DNA of 54,599 nucleotides from Candidatus Sulfotelmatobacter sp. (GTDB lineage Bacteria > Acidobacteriota > Terriglobia > Terriglobales > Acidobacteriaceae): assembly GCA_030038125.1 (NCBI GenBank), contig JASHPL010000018.1, forward strand, positions 1 through 54,599, given 5' to 3'. The position numbers and the translations under genes are program-made. Below are positions 10,151 through 19,504 of this stretch, one piece after another. Positions within the stretch are counted from its first letter, which is position 1; each line of letters starts with the position of its first letter. The notes beneath the pieces were generated by a model. The model made no database searches and was not told where the DNA came from. It was given only the letters and a program-made list of their open reading frames with translations.

Positions 10151-10774
10151 CTAGTCGCCTGGACCACCAATCGTGTATCCGATTGACGCGCCGGCGCGGA
10201 TCACGTTGTTGGACGAAAAATCCGCGGTGTTGTTGTGGATGTAGTAGTAGCGGACTTCGGGCCGTATGAAGGCGTGATGCCAGAAGTAGTAGCGGATGCC
10301 GGCACCCACATCGATCAGAAAATGGTTGGAACTGGTGTAGCAGGCGCCGAAGTAAATACAACTGGTGGTCTCCGAGTAGCCGTAGAAGCGGGTGTCCTGC
10401 CATCCAATGCCGCCAAACAGATCGGCACGAATCTTCTTACTGATTATAGGCTCGTAAACGCCATTAAAGTCGAAAAGGATAGGACGATACGGTTGACCGC
10501 TATCTTCGTAATTTCCCTGGCTGGCCCTCCACGCTGCGTCAAAGGCCGCTCCCAGCCGCTGGTGGAAAATCACATCCGCGCCGAGATTTATGTACAGGCC
10601 ACCCTTTTCAGGACAAGTAAAATTTCCTGACGACGACGACGAGAAGCCGCAGCCGTTATTGCTCGGTGATGTGATCGTTCCGAAGCCGAGCATGGCATCG
10701 CCTTGCTGCGCAGCCGCGAAATGGGGAAGGAACAGAATCGAAACAACACTTGCGAGCAACGCAAACTTTCTCAA
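10151..10774 (-). CDS. Outer-membrane beta-barrel-like secreted protein
   Basis: TTG start at 10774 behind AGGAGG; signal LRKFALLASVVSILFLPHFAAAQQ; alternating aromatic strands and 'GAGIRYYFWHHAFIRPEVRYYYIHN'. Confidence 0.7.
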   Translation of the reverse strand: MRKFALLASVVSILFLPHFAAAQQGDAMLGFGTITSPSNNGCGFSSSSSGNFTCPEKGGLYINLGADVIFHQRLGAAFDAAWRASQGNYEDSGQPYRPILFDFNGVYEPIISKKIRADLFGGIGWQDTRFYGYSETTSCIYFGACYTSSNHFLIDVGAGIRYYFWHHAFIRPEVRYYYIHNNTADFSSNNVIRAGASIGYTIGGPGD

Positions 10775-11023
10775 AGGAACCTCCTGGTGTTGCTTGATAG
10801 AAGGAAATGCCTTGCGTAGTGAACTTAGATGCAAATCTTCTCTCAATTGTTTATCACACTTTAAACCGGTTCTAATCCGAAAAGTGTCAAGGTTCGTCAA
10901 CGGCTCCGTCTTGCAGAATCGCTTCTGGACGCCGACTTAGAAGTCCCGGAACTGCGATAAAAATACGGCGCAGCGCATCACCCAAGCCTTCAACCCGGAT
11001 CGAGATCGAAAGTTGCGCCATCT

Positions 11024-11521
11024 TCATGAACGCTTGGAGAAGCTGCTCCCACCTCGCAACACGTGGTCGAGAGCGATGGGGCCCGCGCCAAAGAAAATCA
11101 GGGCGAAAGCCAGCACTCCCACGGCGAGCGGGAACTCATATCCCGGACGGTTCGGTGCTCCCATTAAGCCATTGTGCCAATGAACTTTCCAGATGGCGAC
11201 GGACAGGTCGATGCATAGCAGGAGAGCAGCAGGGCGGGTGAAAAGTCCCATGAAAACCAGGCACCCGCAAATCAATTCCACGAACGCGGCCACGTAGCCA
11301 AGCCACACCGGCAGCCCCATGCCAGAAACCATTTGTGTGAACTGATGAAGTCCGCCGAAGACTTTGTGCGAACCGTGGGCGACCATAATTCCGCCCACTG
11401 CCAGACGCATAACCAGCAATGCGAACGGCTGCAAACGATCAAGATAGCGCAAGTGGATCTCCTGAGCAGGAAACGATAGATTATCCCAGCCCGAGGCAAA
11501 AAGAGAAACCGGACTGTACAA
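11024..11521 (-). CDS. DoxX family membrane protein
   Basis: 'ALLVMRLAVGGIMVAHGSHKVFGG...GYVAAFVELICGCLVFMGLFTRPAALLLCIDLSVAIWKVHW', DoxX-like 4-TM pattern. The N-terminal start is uncertain. Confidence 0.88.
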   Translation of the reverse strand: MYSPVSLFASGWDNLSFPAQEIHLRYLDRLQPFALLVMRLAVGGIMVAHGSHKVFGGLHQFTQMVSGMGLPVWLGYVAAFVELICGCLVFMGLFTRPAALLLCIDLSVAIWKVHWHNGLMGAPNRPGYEFPLAVGVLAFALIFFGAGPIALDHVLRGGSSFSKRS

Positions 11522-11572
11522 TTCCGCACCACGCGTTTTCGTTCATAATGCTGCAGCGAAGCCGCGGCAATA

Positions 11573-13018
11573 TCATTTGCTGGGCTCGAATTCCGTCCAG
11601 GGATGCGAATCCATGTTGCGAAGTAGATCCTTTTCCCAGGAAAATTCCGGATGAGCCTGCAAGTGGGACTCGGCCTTAAAGTCGATGCCGCAGGCGTGCC
11701 CCGCGGAAGCGACCAACTGCATCTTCGCGGCCATTGCGGCGGTCGTGGCTTTGTTCTGCACCGCGCCTGCGGTTCCATATGGCGGCTCCCAGGCCTTGGA
11801 CCCGCGCGGGGAGAGATCGACGTGGCCGCAGAGCGTGCGCTCGTCCGGTTCGATTTTTCGATCGTAGGTGTCGTAGTGGTCGCTCTCGAACTTCTCTGCC
11901 GCGGCAAGATCGATATTGCCTTTATACTGCGCCATCAACTGCTCCCAACGAATATGGCGCGCATTCGCGCTGAGACTGGGATCATGCACGTCGAAATCGG
12001 TTTCTTCTCGAGTGAGCTTCTCGTTGATGGGAAAATTCGAGCTAACGAAATAGCCGTCTTTCTTGCGCTCCAGGGTGACGTTCTTCAGGCCGAGTTCTAA
12101 GCTGGCAATTTCATTCTTGTTGATATCAGCGACGAGCCAATCGTTAGCGTATCCCCCGTTATTGCCTCGCTCCATGATGCGGGCAAAATCGTCGATCGAC
12201 TTGGAGTATTGCATGGCTTTGCGGCCGCGGACAAACTCCGGAACGCCATTCGCGTCGTAACCAAAGAATCCGCTGATTGTGGTTTCGGTGATGACGATTC
12301 CTGCGGAGTTGATGCCGAAGTCGTCACCGCTGTGAATGAGACCGGGGAACCCATCCATGATGAAGTGAAGACCGCGGGCGGGGATAACATCAAAAATGAT
12401 CGTCCAACGCGACCCGTCCAAATACGACGACCAGTTATTGTGCGCGATCACGACGCGTCCGTCCTTGGTATAGCTGCCCGTGGCAACGAATGCGCTGCAA
12501 TGATCGCCCACAACCGCAGCCGTCGACTTGATGCCATGCTCTTTGTCGTACTGCCGGACGTAGTAGCCCCATTCTTCCGCCCCATTCAGCGCCACAATAT
12601 CCCAGAGATCAACTTTGACGCCCGCCGCACTCGCGCCATCGGCGATGCCTTGCAACTCCTCGCGGTACTCCGCTTCAATGTGCGGCCACATCATGTTTTG
12701 CGCCGCGTCGCGAAAGAACTGCCAGTCTTTATTGGTGTCATGCGCGAGTTCGAGGTTGGTCACTTTGACCGCGTCCTCAATTTCGGCGGCCAATAAATAT
12801 CCGTGCTGAAAACCGATTTGCGAAGGAGGACCGACTAGATGGACAAAGGTCCATCCATTCTCCGCTGGCCGCCGGAATGCGCCCACAAGCCGCGGATCGT
12901 TTGCTGAGTCCTGGCGTGACTTTGATTTGCTATTGGCCGGCAGACTTACCGCAGAAAGCGCAGTTATCAGCAGGAGAGCGGTAAAACGCAAGACTCGTGG
13001 CATCAGAACCCCATTCAA
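11573..13018 (-). CDS. Secreted phospholipase B-like / LAMA-like (Ntn hydrolase-type) protein
   Basis: 481 aa with signal peptide; 'IGFQHGYLLAAEIEDA', 'DHCSAFVATGSYTKDGRVVIAHNNW', typical of plaB/C45-like Ntn hydrolases. Confidence 0.75.
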   Translation of the reverse strand: MNGVLMPRVLRFTALLLITALSAVSLPANSKSKSRQDSANDPRLVGAFRRPAENGWTFVHLVGPPSQIGFQHGYLLAAEIEDAVKVTNLELAHDTNKDWQFFRDAAQNMMWPHIEAEYREELQGIADGASAAGVKVDLWDIVALNGAEEWGYYVRQYDKEHGIKSTAAVVGDHCSAFVATGSYTKDGRVVIAHNNWSSYLDGSRWTIIFDVIPARGLHFIMDGFPGLIHSGDDFGINSAGIVITETTISGFFGYDANGVPEFVRGRKAMQYSKSIDDFARIMERGNNGGYANDWLVADINKNEIASLELGLKNVTLERKKDGYFVSSNFPINEKLTREETDFDVHDPSLSANARHIRWEQLMAQYKGNIDLAAAEKFESDHYDTYDRKIEPDERTLCGHVDLSPRGSKAWEPPYGTAGAVQNKATTAAMAAKMQLVASAGHACGIDFKAESHLQAHPEFSWEKDLLRNMDSHPWTEFEPSK

Positions 13019-13070
13019 CGGGAGATGACGGGTATCGTATCAGAACGTGAGGACGGGAGCGAAGCGGCGT

Positions 13071-15896
13071 TCAATCCTGGCTCAATCCGCTACTCCGGGT
13101 TTGACTGGGCAGAGGTTGGGATAGACTCGGAGCCACATATTCAAAAACATAACTGCCGGAACCGACATCAAGTAGGACCGCATCCTCCTTTTGCCGCGGG
13201 TGCATGATGCCTGAACTTGATCCTAATGACGTTCCGTCCTCCATCACCTCGTCAAGTTTCGCATGCGGAAGTCGAATCGTCGCTGTGCTGTTCGCTGGAA
13301 CGACCACGCGCACCATCATTTTCCCGCTCTTCACTTCCCAGGACGAACTGACCTCGCCGTACACGCTGTGCAGCGAAGCTCTTGCCCAGTCGAGGCCCCC
13401 GCCAGGTTGAGGCGCAACAAAGGTGTGTTTATACCCGGGATTTTCTGGATCGATTTCAATTCCTCCGATCACGCGATACATCCAATCGCCGATTGCTCCA
13501 TACGCATAATGGTTGAAAGAGTTCATCGAGCTATTCTGAAAACTTCCGTCTGGCTTGATTCCGTCCCAGCGCTCCCAAATTGTGGTCGCGCCTTTCGTGA
13601 TGGGATAAAGCCACGAGGGATATTCTTTCCGATTCAGCAGCGTGTAGGCTTCATCGAGGTAGCCGTAATCGCTCAACACCCGACAGATCAGTGGAGTTCC
13701 AAGAAAACCGGTAGTAATGTGCCCGAACGAGTGAACGTCAGCGGCAAGCCTTGCAGCCGCTTCTTTACGCTGAGCTTCTGGCAACAGATCAAACGCCAAA
13801 GCCAATGCATAGGCGGTTTGCGTATTGGAAGCGAGCCGGCCGTTCGGAGTTACGAACTCCTGCTGGAACGCTAGCCATATGTGGTCGAGCAGATCGGCAT
13901 AGAACTTCGCATCCTCTTCCTTCCCCAAAACGGCTGCTGTGCGTTGCAGCAGATCGGTAGAACGCGCGAAGTAGGCGGTCTGGACCAGATCTTTATCCGT
14001 TGTGGCGCCGGGATAATCCGCCTCGTCAGTTGCAAAGGCCAGCCAGTCGCCGAAAGTAGCCCCCGTATTCCAGAGATACCGCGATCCCGCTTGCTGCCGT
14101 ATATATTCGACCCAAGCTTTCATACTGGGATACTGCTCTTCTAAGACGCGGCGATCGCCGTAAGCGAGGTACAAATTCCAGGGAATCACGACTGCCGCAT
14201 CCGCCCATCCTGCCGCGCCTGCCTCACCCTTTCGCGTGGCGTGCGAGAGTGCATTCGGTACGACAAAGGGCACGGCTCCGTCGTCCTCCTGATCGAGGGC
14301 GAGATCCTTCAGCCACTTTTCGTAGAAGGCTGCGGAGTCGTGAAGAAACATTGCCGTCGGGGCAAAGACCTGAGCATCGCCGGTCCATCCCAGGCGCTCA
14401 TCCCGTTGCGGGCAATCTGTGGGAACGTCGAGGAAGTTTCCTTTTTGCCCCCACGCGATGTTGTGCTGTAGTTGGTTGAGCATTGCATTCGACGATTCGA
14501 ATGTGCCGGTCGGCTCCACGGCGGAATGAACCACGATGCCTGTGAAATCGTTGAGGGACACTTCCCCAGGCCAGCCGTCTACAGCAGCGTAGCGGAAGCC
14601 CTGGAAGGTGAAGTGTGGCTCGAAAATTTCAACGCCCTTTCCGTTTGTAATATAGCGATCCGTCTGCTTTGCCGATCGGAGATTCTCGGTATACAGATTT
14701 CCTTTGCTGTCGAGCACTTCGGCATGGCGGAGGGTGATTGCTGTGCCCGCCGATGCACTCACGCGAACCCGCAGCCAGCCCACCATGTTCTGTCCCATGT
14801 CCAGGACAGTGTCCCCTTGGGGAGTCCTGATGATCTTGACCGGCTTGATCTCCTGAATCGCTTGTACCGGAGGTCCCGCCGCGGCAACGAGCTTTGCCTT
14901 GGGCGCATCGAACACGCTTACACTCGTCCAGTCTTTGTCGTCATAGCTGGGCTCGCTCCATCCAGTACGCTCCAGGCGCGCATCGTAAGTCTCACCGTTG
15001 TAAATGTCGGACATCACAATCGGGCCAGTGCTCGCCTTCCAGGTATCATCCGTGCCGACGATTTCCTGCAGGCCATTCTTGTAAGTAACCACTAACTGAG
15101 CCAGCAGAGCCAATTTCGTTCCATAGAAGTTGCGTTTGCTGTCCCACGTCAGATTTCCGCGGAACCATCCATCGCCCAGATATGCGCCCAAACAGTTGTT
15201 GCCGGGCTTCAGTTGCGAAGTGACGTCATAGGTCTGGTATTGATAGCGGAAATCATAAGCCGTCCATCCCGGCGTGAAATACTGCTCTCCCACGCGCTTC
15301 CCATTTAGTTCGAGTTCATAGAGTCCCATCGCCGACGCGTAGAGTCGCGCATAGGCAATGTTTTTCTGCAGCGCAAAAACGCGACGCAGCATCGGCGAGG
15401 GATTGGATTTCTCAGGATCTTCCTGCAGATTTGGCCGAATCCAGCGCGCCTTCCACTCCGAGGGCTGAAGCAATCCCATTTCCCAGAACGCGGGTTCGCT
15501 GGAGAAAGAACTGGTGCCGTGATTGTCCCAAACCTGAACGCGCCAGTAGTAGCGTTTTCCGCTCTGCAAAGCCGGTCCTTCATAGGCGACGTGAATGGAA
15601 ACGTCGCTGTTCTTCTTGCCTGAATCCCACAGCAATTTGTGTGTCGTCAGATCCTTCACCGAGGCTGCGACTTGCAACTGATACGCGGTTTGTATGGTTG
15701 CTCGTTCCGACGACACGAGTTCCCAGCTAAGACGTGGACTGAAAACGTCGATGCCAATGGGATTGGTTTTGTACTCGCAACGGAGGCGGGTGACATTCAG
15801 AGCGGTTGCAGCGAAACTGCCCGAGGCGCAGGAAAACAGAACAATGACGAATAACACGAATAACATGAGACGAAAGCGATGGCTATCGAAACGCAT
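13071..15896 (-). CDS. GH78 alpha-L-rhamnosidase, secreted
   Basis: 'LLQPSEWKARWIRPNLQED', 'FLDVPTDCPQRDERLGWTGDAQVFAPTAMF', 'WLYPITKGATTIWERWDGI', 'SFNHYAYGAIGDWMYRVIGGI'. Start trimmed to MRFDSHRF at 15896. Confidence 0.96.
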   Translation of the reverse strand: MRFDSHRFRLMLFVLFVIVLFSCASGSFAATALNVTRLRCEYKTNPIGIDVFSPRLSWELVSSERATIQTAYQLQVAASVKDLTTHKLLWDSGKKNSDVSIHVAYEGPALQSGKRYYWRVQVWDNHGTSSFSSEPAFWEMGLLQPSEWKARWIRPNLQEDPEKSNPSPMLRRVFALQKNIAYARLYASAMGLYELELNGKRVGEQYFTPGWTAYDFRYQYQTYDVTSQLKPGNNCLGAYLGDGWFRGNLTWDSKRNFYGTKLALLAQLVVTYKNGLQEIVGTDDTWKASTGPIVMSDIYNGETYDARLERTGWSEPSYDDKDWTSVSVFDAPKAKLVAAAGPPVQAIQEIKPVKIIRTPQGDTVLDMGQNMVGWLRVRVSASAGTAITLRHAEVLDSKGNLYTENLRSAKQTDRYITNGKGVEIFEPHFTFQGFRYAAVDGWPGEVSLNDFTGIVVHSAVEPTGTFESSNAMLNQLQHNIAWGQKGNFLDVPTDCPQRDERLGWTGDAQVFAPTAMFLHDSAAFYEKWLKDLALDQEDDGAVPFVVPNALSHATRKGEAGAAGWADAAVVIPWNLYLAYGDRRVLEEQYPSMKAWVEYIRQQAGSRYLWNTGATFGDWLAFATDEADYPGATTDKDLVQTAYFARSTDLLQRTAAVLGKEEDAKFYADLLDHIWLAFQQEFVTPNGRLASNTQTAYALALAFDLLPEAQRKEAAARLAADVHSFGHITTGFLGTPLICRVLSDYGYLDEAYTLLNRKEYPSWLYPITKGATTIWERWDGIKPDGSFQNSSMNSFNHYAYGAIGDWMYRVIGGIEIDPENPGYKHTFVAPQPGGGLDWARASLHSVYGEVSSSWEVKSGKMMVRVVVPANSTATIRLPHAKLDEVMEDGTSLGSSSGIMHPRQKEDAVLLDVGSGSYVFEYVAPSLSQPLPSQTRSSGLSQD

Positions 15897-16061
15897 GTTG
15901 TTCTCCGCTCCGCAACTACAGAACAACGAATCATAGCGCCCGACGTCATTTCACAGAACTCGTTTTTATCGGCCGCTTTTGTTGCGCGTTCAAACCTGGA
16001 GTCATCTATTCAGCGAGCGGCGGGACGCATCTAACCCGCTTGCCGTAAGCGAGGTTTTCGC

Positions 16062-17093
16062 ATGTCACCTCCGTTGAGTAAACGATATCAACCGATGGAG
16101 GCTATGCCGGCGAGAGACTTGCCGATCGGACCGGAGTGGCAGTATGAACCGAAGTGGGATGGCTTTCGCTGTCTTGCTTTTCGCGATCATAAGCGCATCG
16201 ATCTGATGTCGAAATCGGGCAAGCCCTTGACGCGCTATTTCCCGGAGTTGGTCACGGCGTTGCGCGCGCTCAGGGCGCAACAGTTTGTACTGGACGGCGA
16301 AATCGTCATCGCCCTGGAGGGAAAACTTTCATTCGATAGTTTGCTGATGCGAATCCATCCCGCCACCAGTCGAATTCAAAAGCTGAGCCAATCGACCCCT
16401 TGCTTGTATCTCGTGTTCGATTTGCTGGTCGATGAATCGGGTGAATCGCTCGTGAAGCAGCCGCTCGAAAGGCGTCGGAAACAGCTTGAAACCTTCGTCA
16501 AGAAAAATCGCGCAGGAAATCGGACGATTCGCCTTTCACCTGCAACAAACGATCTTTCCGCCGCGCAGGATTGGTTCAGCGCGGGAATTGGTTTAGATGG
16601 AGTCATCGCCAAGCGGCGCGACTTGCCCTACGAATCGGGCGAGCGCACCGGCATGCAGAAGATCAAGGCGCAGAGAACCGCCGACTGCGTGGTCGGAGGA
16701 TTTCGCTATCTTGAGAAAGAACCGCTGGTCGGTTCGTTGTTGCTGGGCCTTTATGACCATGACGGCAAACTGGATCACGTCGGCTTCACGTCTTCCATTC
16801 ACGCCTCGGAGCGACCGGACCTCACACGGAAGCTCGTACAACTGATTCAGCCGCCCGGATTCACCGGGCGCGCCCCTGGAGGTCCCAGCCGATGGAGCAC
16901 GAAACGCTCGACGGAGTGGCAACCCTTGAAACCAAAACTCGTGGTGGAAGTGCAGTTCGACCACTTTACAGGCGGACGCTTTCGGCACGGCACCAAATTC
17001 CTTCGTTGGCGACCGGATAAGGAACCACATGATTGCACGATGAAACAAGTGGAGCGCGAAAATCGCGCAATCCTGAGCTTGCTGAAGGTGTAA
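16062..17093 (+). CDS. ATP-dependent DNA ligase (stand-alone, LigC/LigD-ligase-domain type)
   Basis: 'EWQYEPKWDGFRCLAFRD' adenylation motif I (KxDG), 'FVLDGEIVI', 'LDGVIAKR', C-terminal OB fold. Confidence 0.93.
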   Translation: MSPPLSKRYQPMEAMPARDLPIGPEWQYEPKWDGFRCLAFRDHKRIDLMSKSGKPLTRYFPELVTALRALRAQQFVLDGEIVIALEGKLSFDSLLMRIHPATSRIQKLSQSTPCLYLVFDLLVDESGESLVKQPLERRRKQLETFVKKNRAGNRTIRLSPATNDLSAAQDWFSAGIGLDGVIAKRRDLPYESGERTGMQKIKAQRTADCVVGGFRYLEKEPLVGSLLLGLYDHDGKLDHVGFTSSIHASERPDLTRKLVQLIQPPGFTGRAPGGPSRWSTKRSTEWQPLKPKLVVEVQFDHFTGGRFRHGTKFLRWRPDKEPHDCTMKQVERENRAILSLLKV

Positions 17094-17303
17094 TTGATCG
17101 TCAGATATCCACAAACAGCTCAAGCTGCAATTTCTTACCACGGAGGCACGAGACACGGGAATCTTTGCCGCCAGCTGCGTCTTTGATCCGGAACCGTCCG
17201 ATAATGGGCAGTAGAGTCCGCTCACGAACAGTTTCGCCTGATAACGACCTTCTGTCACCGCCCCAACCCGCAATTTTTCAATGACATAACGACATTCTCG
17301 GCA

Positions 17304-17319
17304 TGGCTCGGCGGTTGCA
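17304..17319 (+). promoter_or_regulatory. Sigma-54 (-24/-12) promoter upstream of the HlyD/ABC/TolC locus
   Basis: TGGCTCGGCGGTTGCA versus TGGCACG-N4-TTGCA: one mismatch, exact GG-N10-GC spacing. Confidence 0.7.
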
Positions 17320-17331
17320 TAATCCGTTGGC

Positions 17332-18591
17332 ATGGATATCGCCCGCCCGGAATTGAAACGGAAGAAACGCCGGCGCCAGATTATCTGGTCCGTTGTCGGT
17401 GTGATCTGCCTGGCTGGGGTGACGTTCGCCGTCTCACGCTTGAAACCGGCTGCCCCCGAAGTAGAGCGCAGTACGGTCTGGACCGACACGGTAAAACGTG
17501 GCGACATGCTGCGCCAGGTTCGCGGCTTGGGATCGCTGATTCCCAGCCAGGAATTCATCCGTCAGATACCTGCAGAAACGGAGGCTACCGTAGTTCGCAT
17601 TCGGATGCTACCGGGATCGCAAGTTAAGGCCGAGACCATTCTGCTGGACATGAGCAATCCGCAAGTCGAGCAAGCCGCCATCGATGCCAACCTGCAACTG
17701 AAAGCCGCCGAAGCTGAACTGCAAAGCCTGCGCGTTACGCTTAACAGCAATCTCATGACTCAGAAAGCCGATGCTGCCACGGTGAATGCAGACTACACAC
17801 AAGCCAAGCTGCAGGCGGATACGGATAAAGCTCTCTATGATCTGGGCGTAATCTCCGGACTCGCCTACAAGAATTCGAAAAGCAAATCTGACGAACTCAC
17901 CACCCGCAATGACATCGAAGTCGAGCGCCTCCAAATCGCTCAGAAAGCCATCGAATCACAAATTGCCGAGCAACAAGCCAAGGTCGACCAGATCCGCGCT
18001 CTGGCCGAACTCAAACAGGAACAGTTGGACGCCTTGAAGGTTCGCGCCGGGATCGAAGGCGTGCTCGTCGACCTTCCCTTGCAGGTCGGGCAGCACGTTT
18101 TGCCCGGAACGATGCTCGCCAAAGTAGTTCAGCCGAACCATCTGATGGCGGAACTCAAAATTCCCGAGACGCAGGCGCGCGACGTGCAGATCGGCCAGCC
18201 TGCGGTCATCGATACGCATAACGGCACCGTCGATGGAAATGTCATGCGCGTCGATCCGGCCGTGCAAAACGGAACGGTCACCGTCGACGTGAAGTTGACA
18301 GGCGATTTGCCGCAAGGGGCGCGGCCCGATCTGAGCGTCGACGGAACTATCGACCTCGAGAAGTTGGACAACGTTCTTTATGTCGGCCGTCCGGCATTTG
18401 GGCAGGAGAACAGCACGATCAGTTTGTTCAAGCTCGATCCTGATGGCAAAGGGGCGGTGCGTGTTCCAGTGAAGGTGGGTCGTGCTTCTGTTAATTCGAT
18501 TCAGATTCTAGAGGGTTTGCACACAGGCGACGCCGTCATTCTTTCCGACATGTCGCGCGAGGACAACACCGATCGCATAAGACTGGATTGA
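17332..18591 (+). CDS. HlyD/RND-type periplasmic adaptor subunit
   Basis: N-terminal TM 'QIIWSVVGVICLAGVTFAV', long coiled-coil hairpin, lipoyl/barrel segments; first gene before ABC, permease and TolC genes. Confidence 0.92.
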   Translation: MDIARPELKRKKRRRQIIWSVVGVICLAGVTFAVSRLKPAAPEVERSTVWTDTVKRGDMLRQVRGLGSLIPSQEFIRQIPAETEATVVRIRMLPGSQVKAETILLDMSNPQVEQAAIDANLQLKAAEAELQSLRVTLNSNLMTQKADAATVNADYTQAKLQADTDKALYDLGVISGLAYKNSKSKSDELTTRNDIEVERLQIAQKAIESQIAEQQAKVDQIRALAELKQEQLDALKVRAGIEGVLVDLPLQVGQHVLPGTMLAKVVQPNHLMAELKIPETQARDVQIGQPAVIDTHNGTVDGNVMRVDPAVQNGTVTVDVKLTGDLPQGARPDLSVDGTIDLEKLDNVLYVGRPAFGQENSTISLFKLDPDGKGAVRVPVKVGRASVNSIQILEGLHTGDAVILSDMSREDNTDRIRLD

Positions 18592-18718
18592 GTCGTTCAG
18601 TGATTGGGTGATTGGATTGAGGTATTGCGGGGGTTGCCAGCCCCATGACATTTTCAATCGCTCAACGACGAAATCGATCACTGAATGGCCCAATGACCAA
18701 ATTCTGATGGGGGAGCTC

Positions 18719-19444
18719 ATGCACGATGCCGCACAGCCGCTGATCCAGATTGAAGACCTGACCAAAATCTTCTACACCGACGAGATCGAGACCCACGCGC
18801 TCTCCGGCGTCCACCTTTCCATTTCCAAAGGCGAATACGTGGCCATGTCGGGACCTTCCGGATGCGGCAAATCCACGTTGCTCTCGATCATCGGCCTGCT
18901 CGATACGCCGACGGCCGGTAAATATCAACTAAATGCGCAGCCGGTCGAAAACCTTGATTTCGCTGCCCGCTCGCGCATCCGCAACCAGGAGATTGGATTC
19001 ATCTTCCAGAGCTTCAATCTCATCGGCGATCTCACGGTCTATGAAAATGTCGAGTTGCCGCTGACTTACCGTCAAAAAATGCCTTCGGCGGACCGTAAGA
19101 AACGCGTGATGGAGTCGCTGGAGCGCGTGGGCATGGCGCACCGCGTGCGGCACTATCCTTCGCAGCTCTCGGGAGGTCAACAGCAGCGCGTCGCGGTCGC
19201 CCGGGCGCTGGGTGGGCATCCTTCGATCCTGCTCGCCGACGAACCCACGGGAAACCTCGATTCGCGCAACGGCGAAGCCGTTATGCAGCTTCTGCAAGAT
19301 CTGCACAAAGATGGTGCGACCATCTGCATGGTGACGCACGATCCGCGCTTTGCCAAGCATGCGCAGCGCGAGGTCCATCTCTTCGACGGCAAAGTCGTAG
19401 CGGAAGAGGAACTGAAGAAACTCATGGCTGAGACCACCGCATGA
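18719..19444 (+). CDS. ABC transporter ATP-binding protein (MacB/LolD type)
   Basis: GPSGCGKSTLLSIIGLL, LSGGQQQRVAVARAL, ILLADEPTGNLDS. ATG 18719 follows GGGGGAG; the supplied ORF start is further upstream. Confidence 0.95.
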   Translation: MHDAAQPLIQIEDLTKIFYTDEIETHALSGVHLSISKGEYVAMSGPSGCGKSTLLSIIGLLDTPTAGKYQLNAQPVENLDFAARSRIRNQEIGFIFQSFNLIGDLTVYENVELPLTYRQKMPSADRKKRVMESLERVGMAHRVRHYPSQLSGGQQQRVAVARALGGHPSILLADEPTGNLDSRNGEAVMQLLQDLHKDGATICMVTHDPRFAKHAQREVHLFDGKVVAEEELKKLMAETTA

Positions 19445-19504
19445 GAAGCCTGCTGATTCGAGCCGAAAAAGATCGGCGACTCGATCCGAGAGAGTAGACG
19501 GCCT

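Noticed and set aside
18592-18707. TTCAGTGATTGGGTGATTGG...ATCACTGAATGGCCCAATGACC repeat-like spacer
   Set aside because: Only an imperfect, short inverted similarity; cannot be called a mobile or REP element without genome-wide copies.
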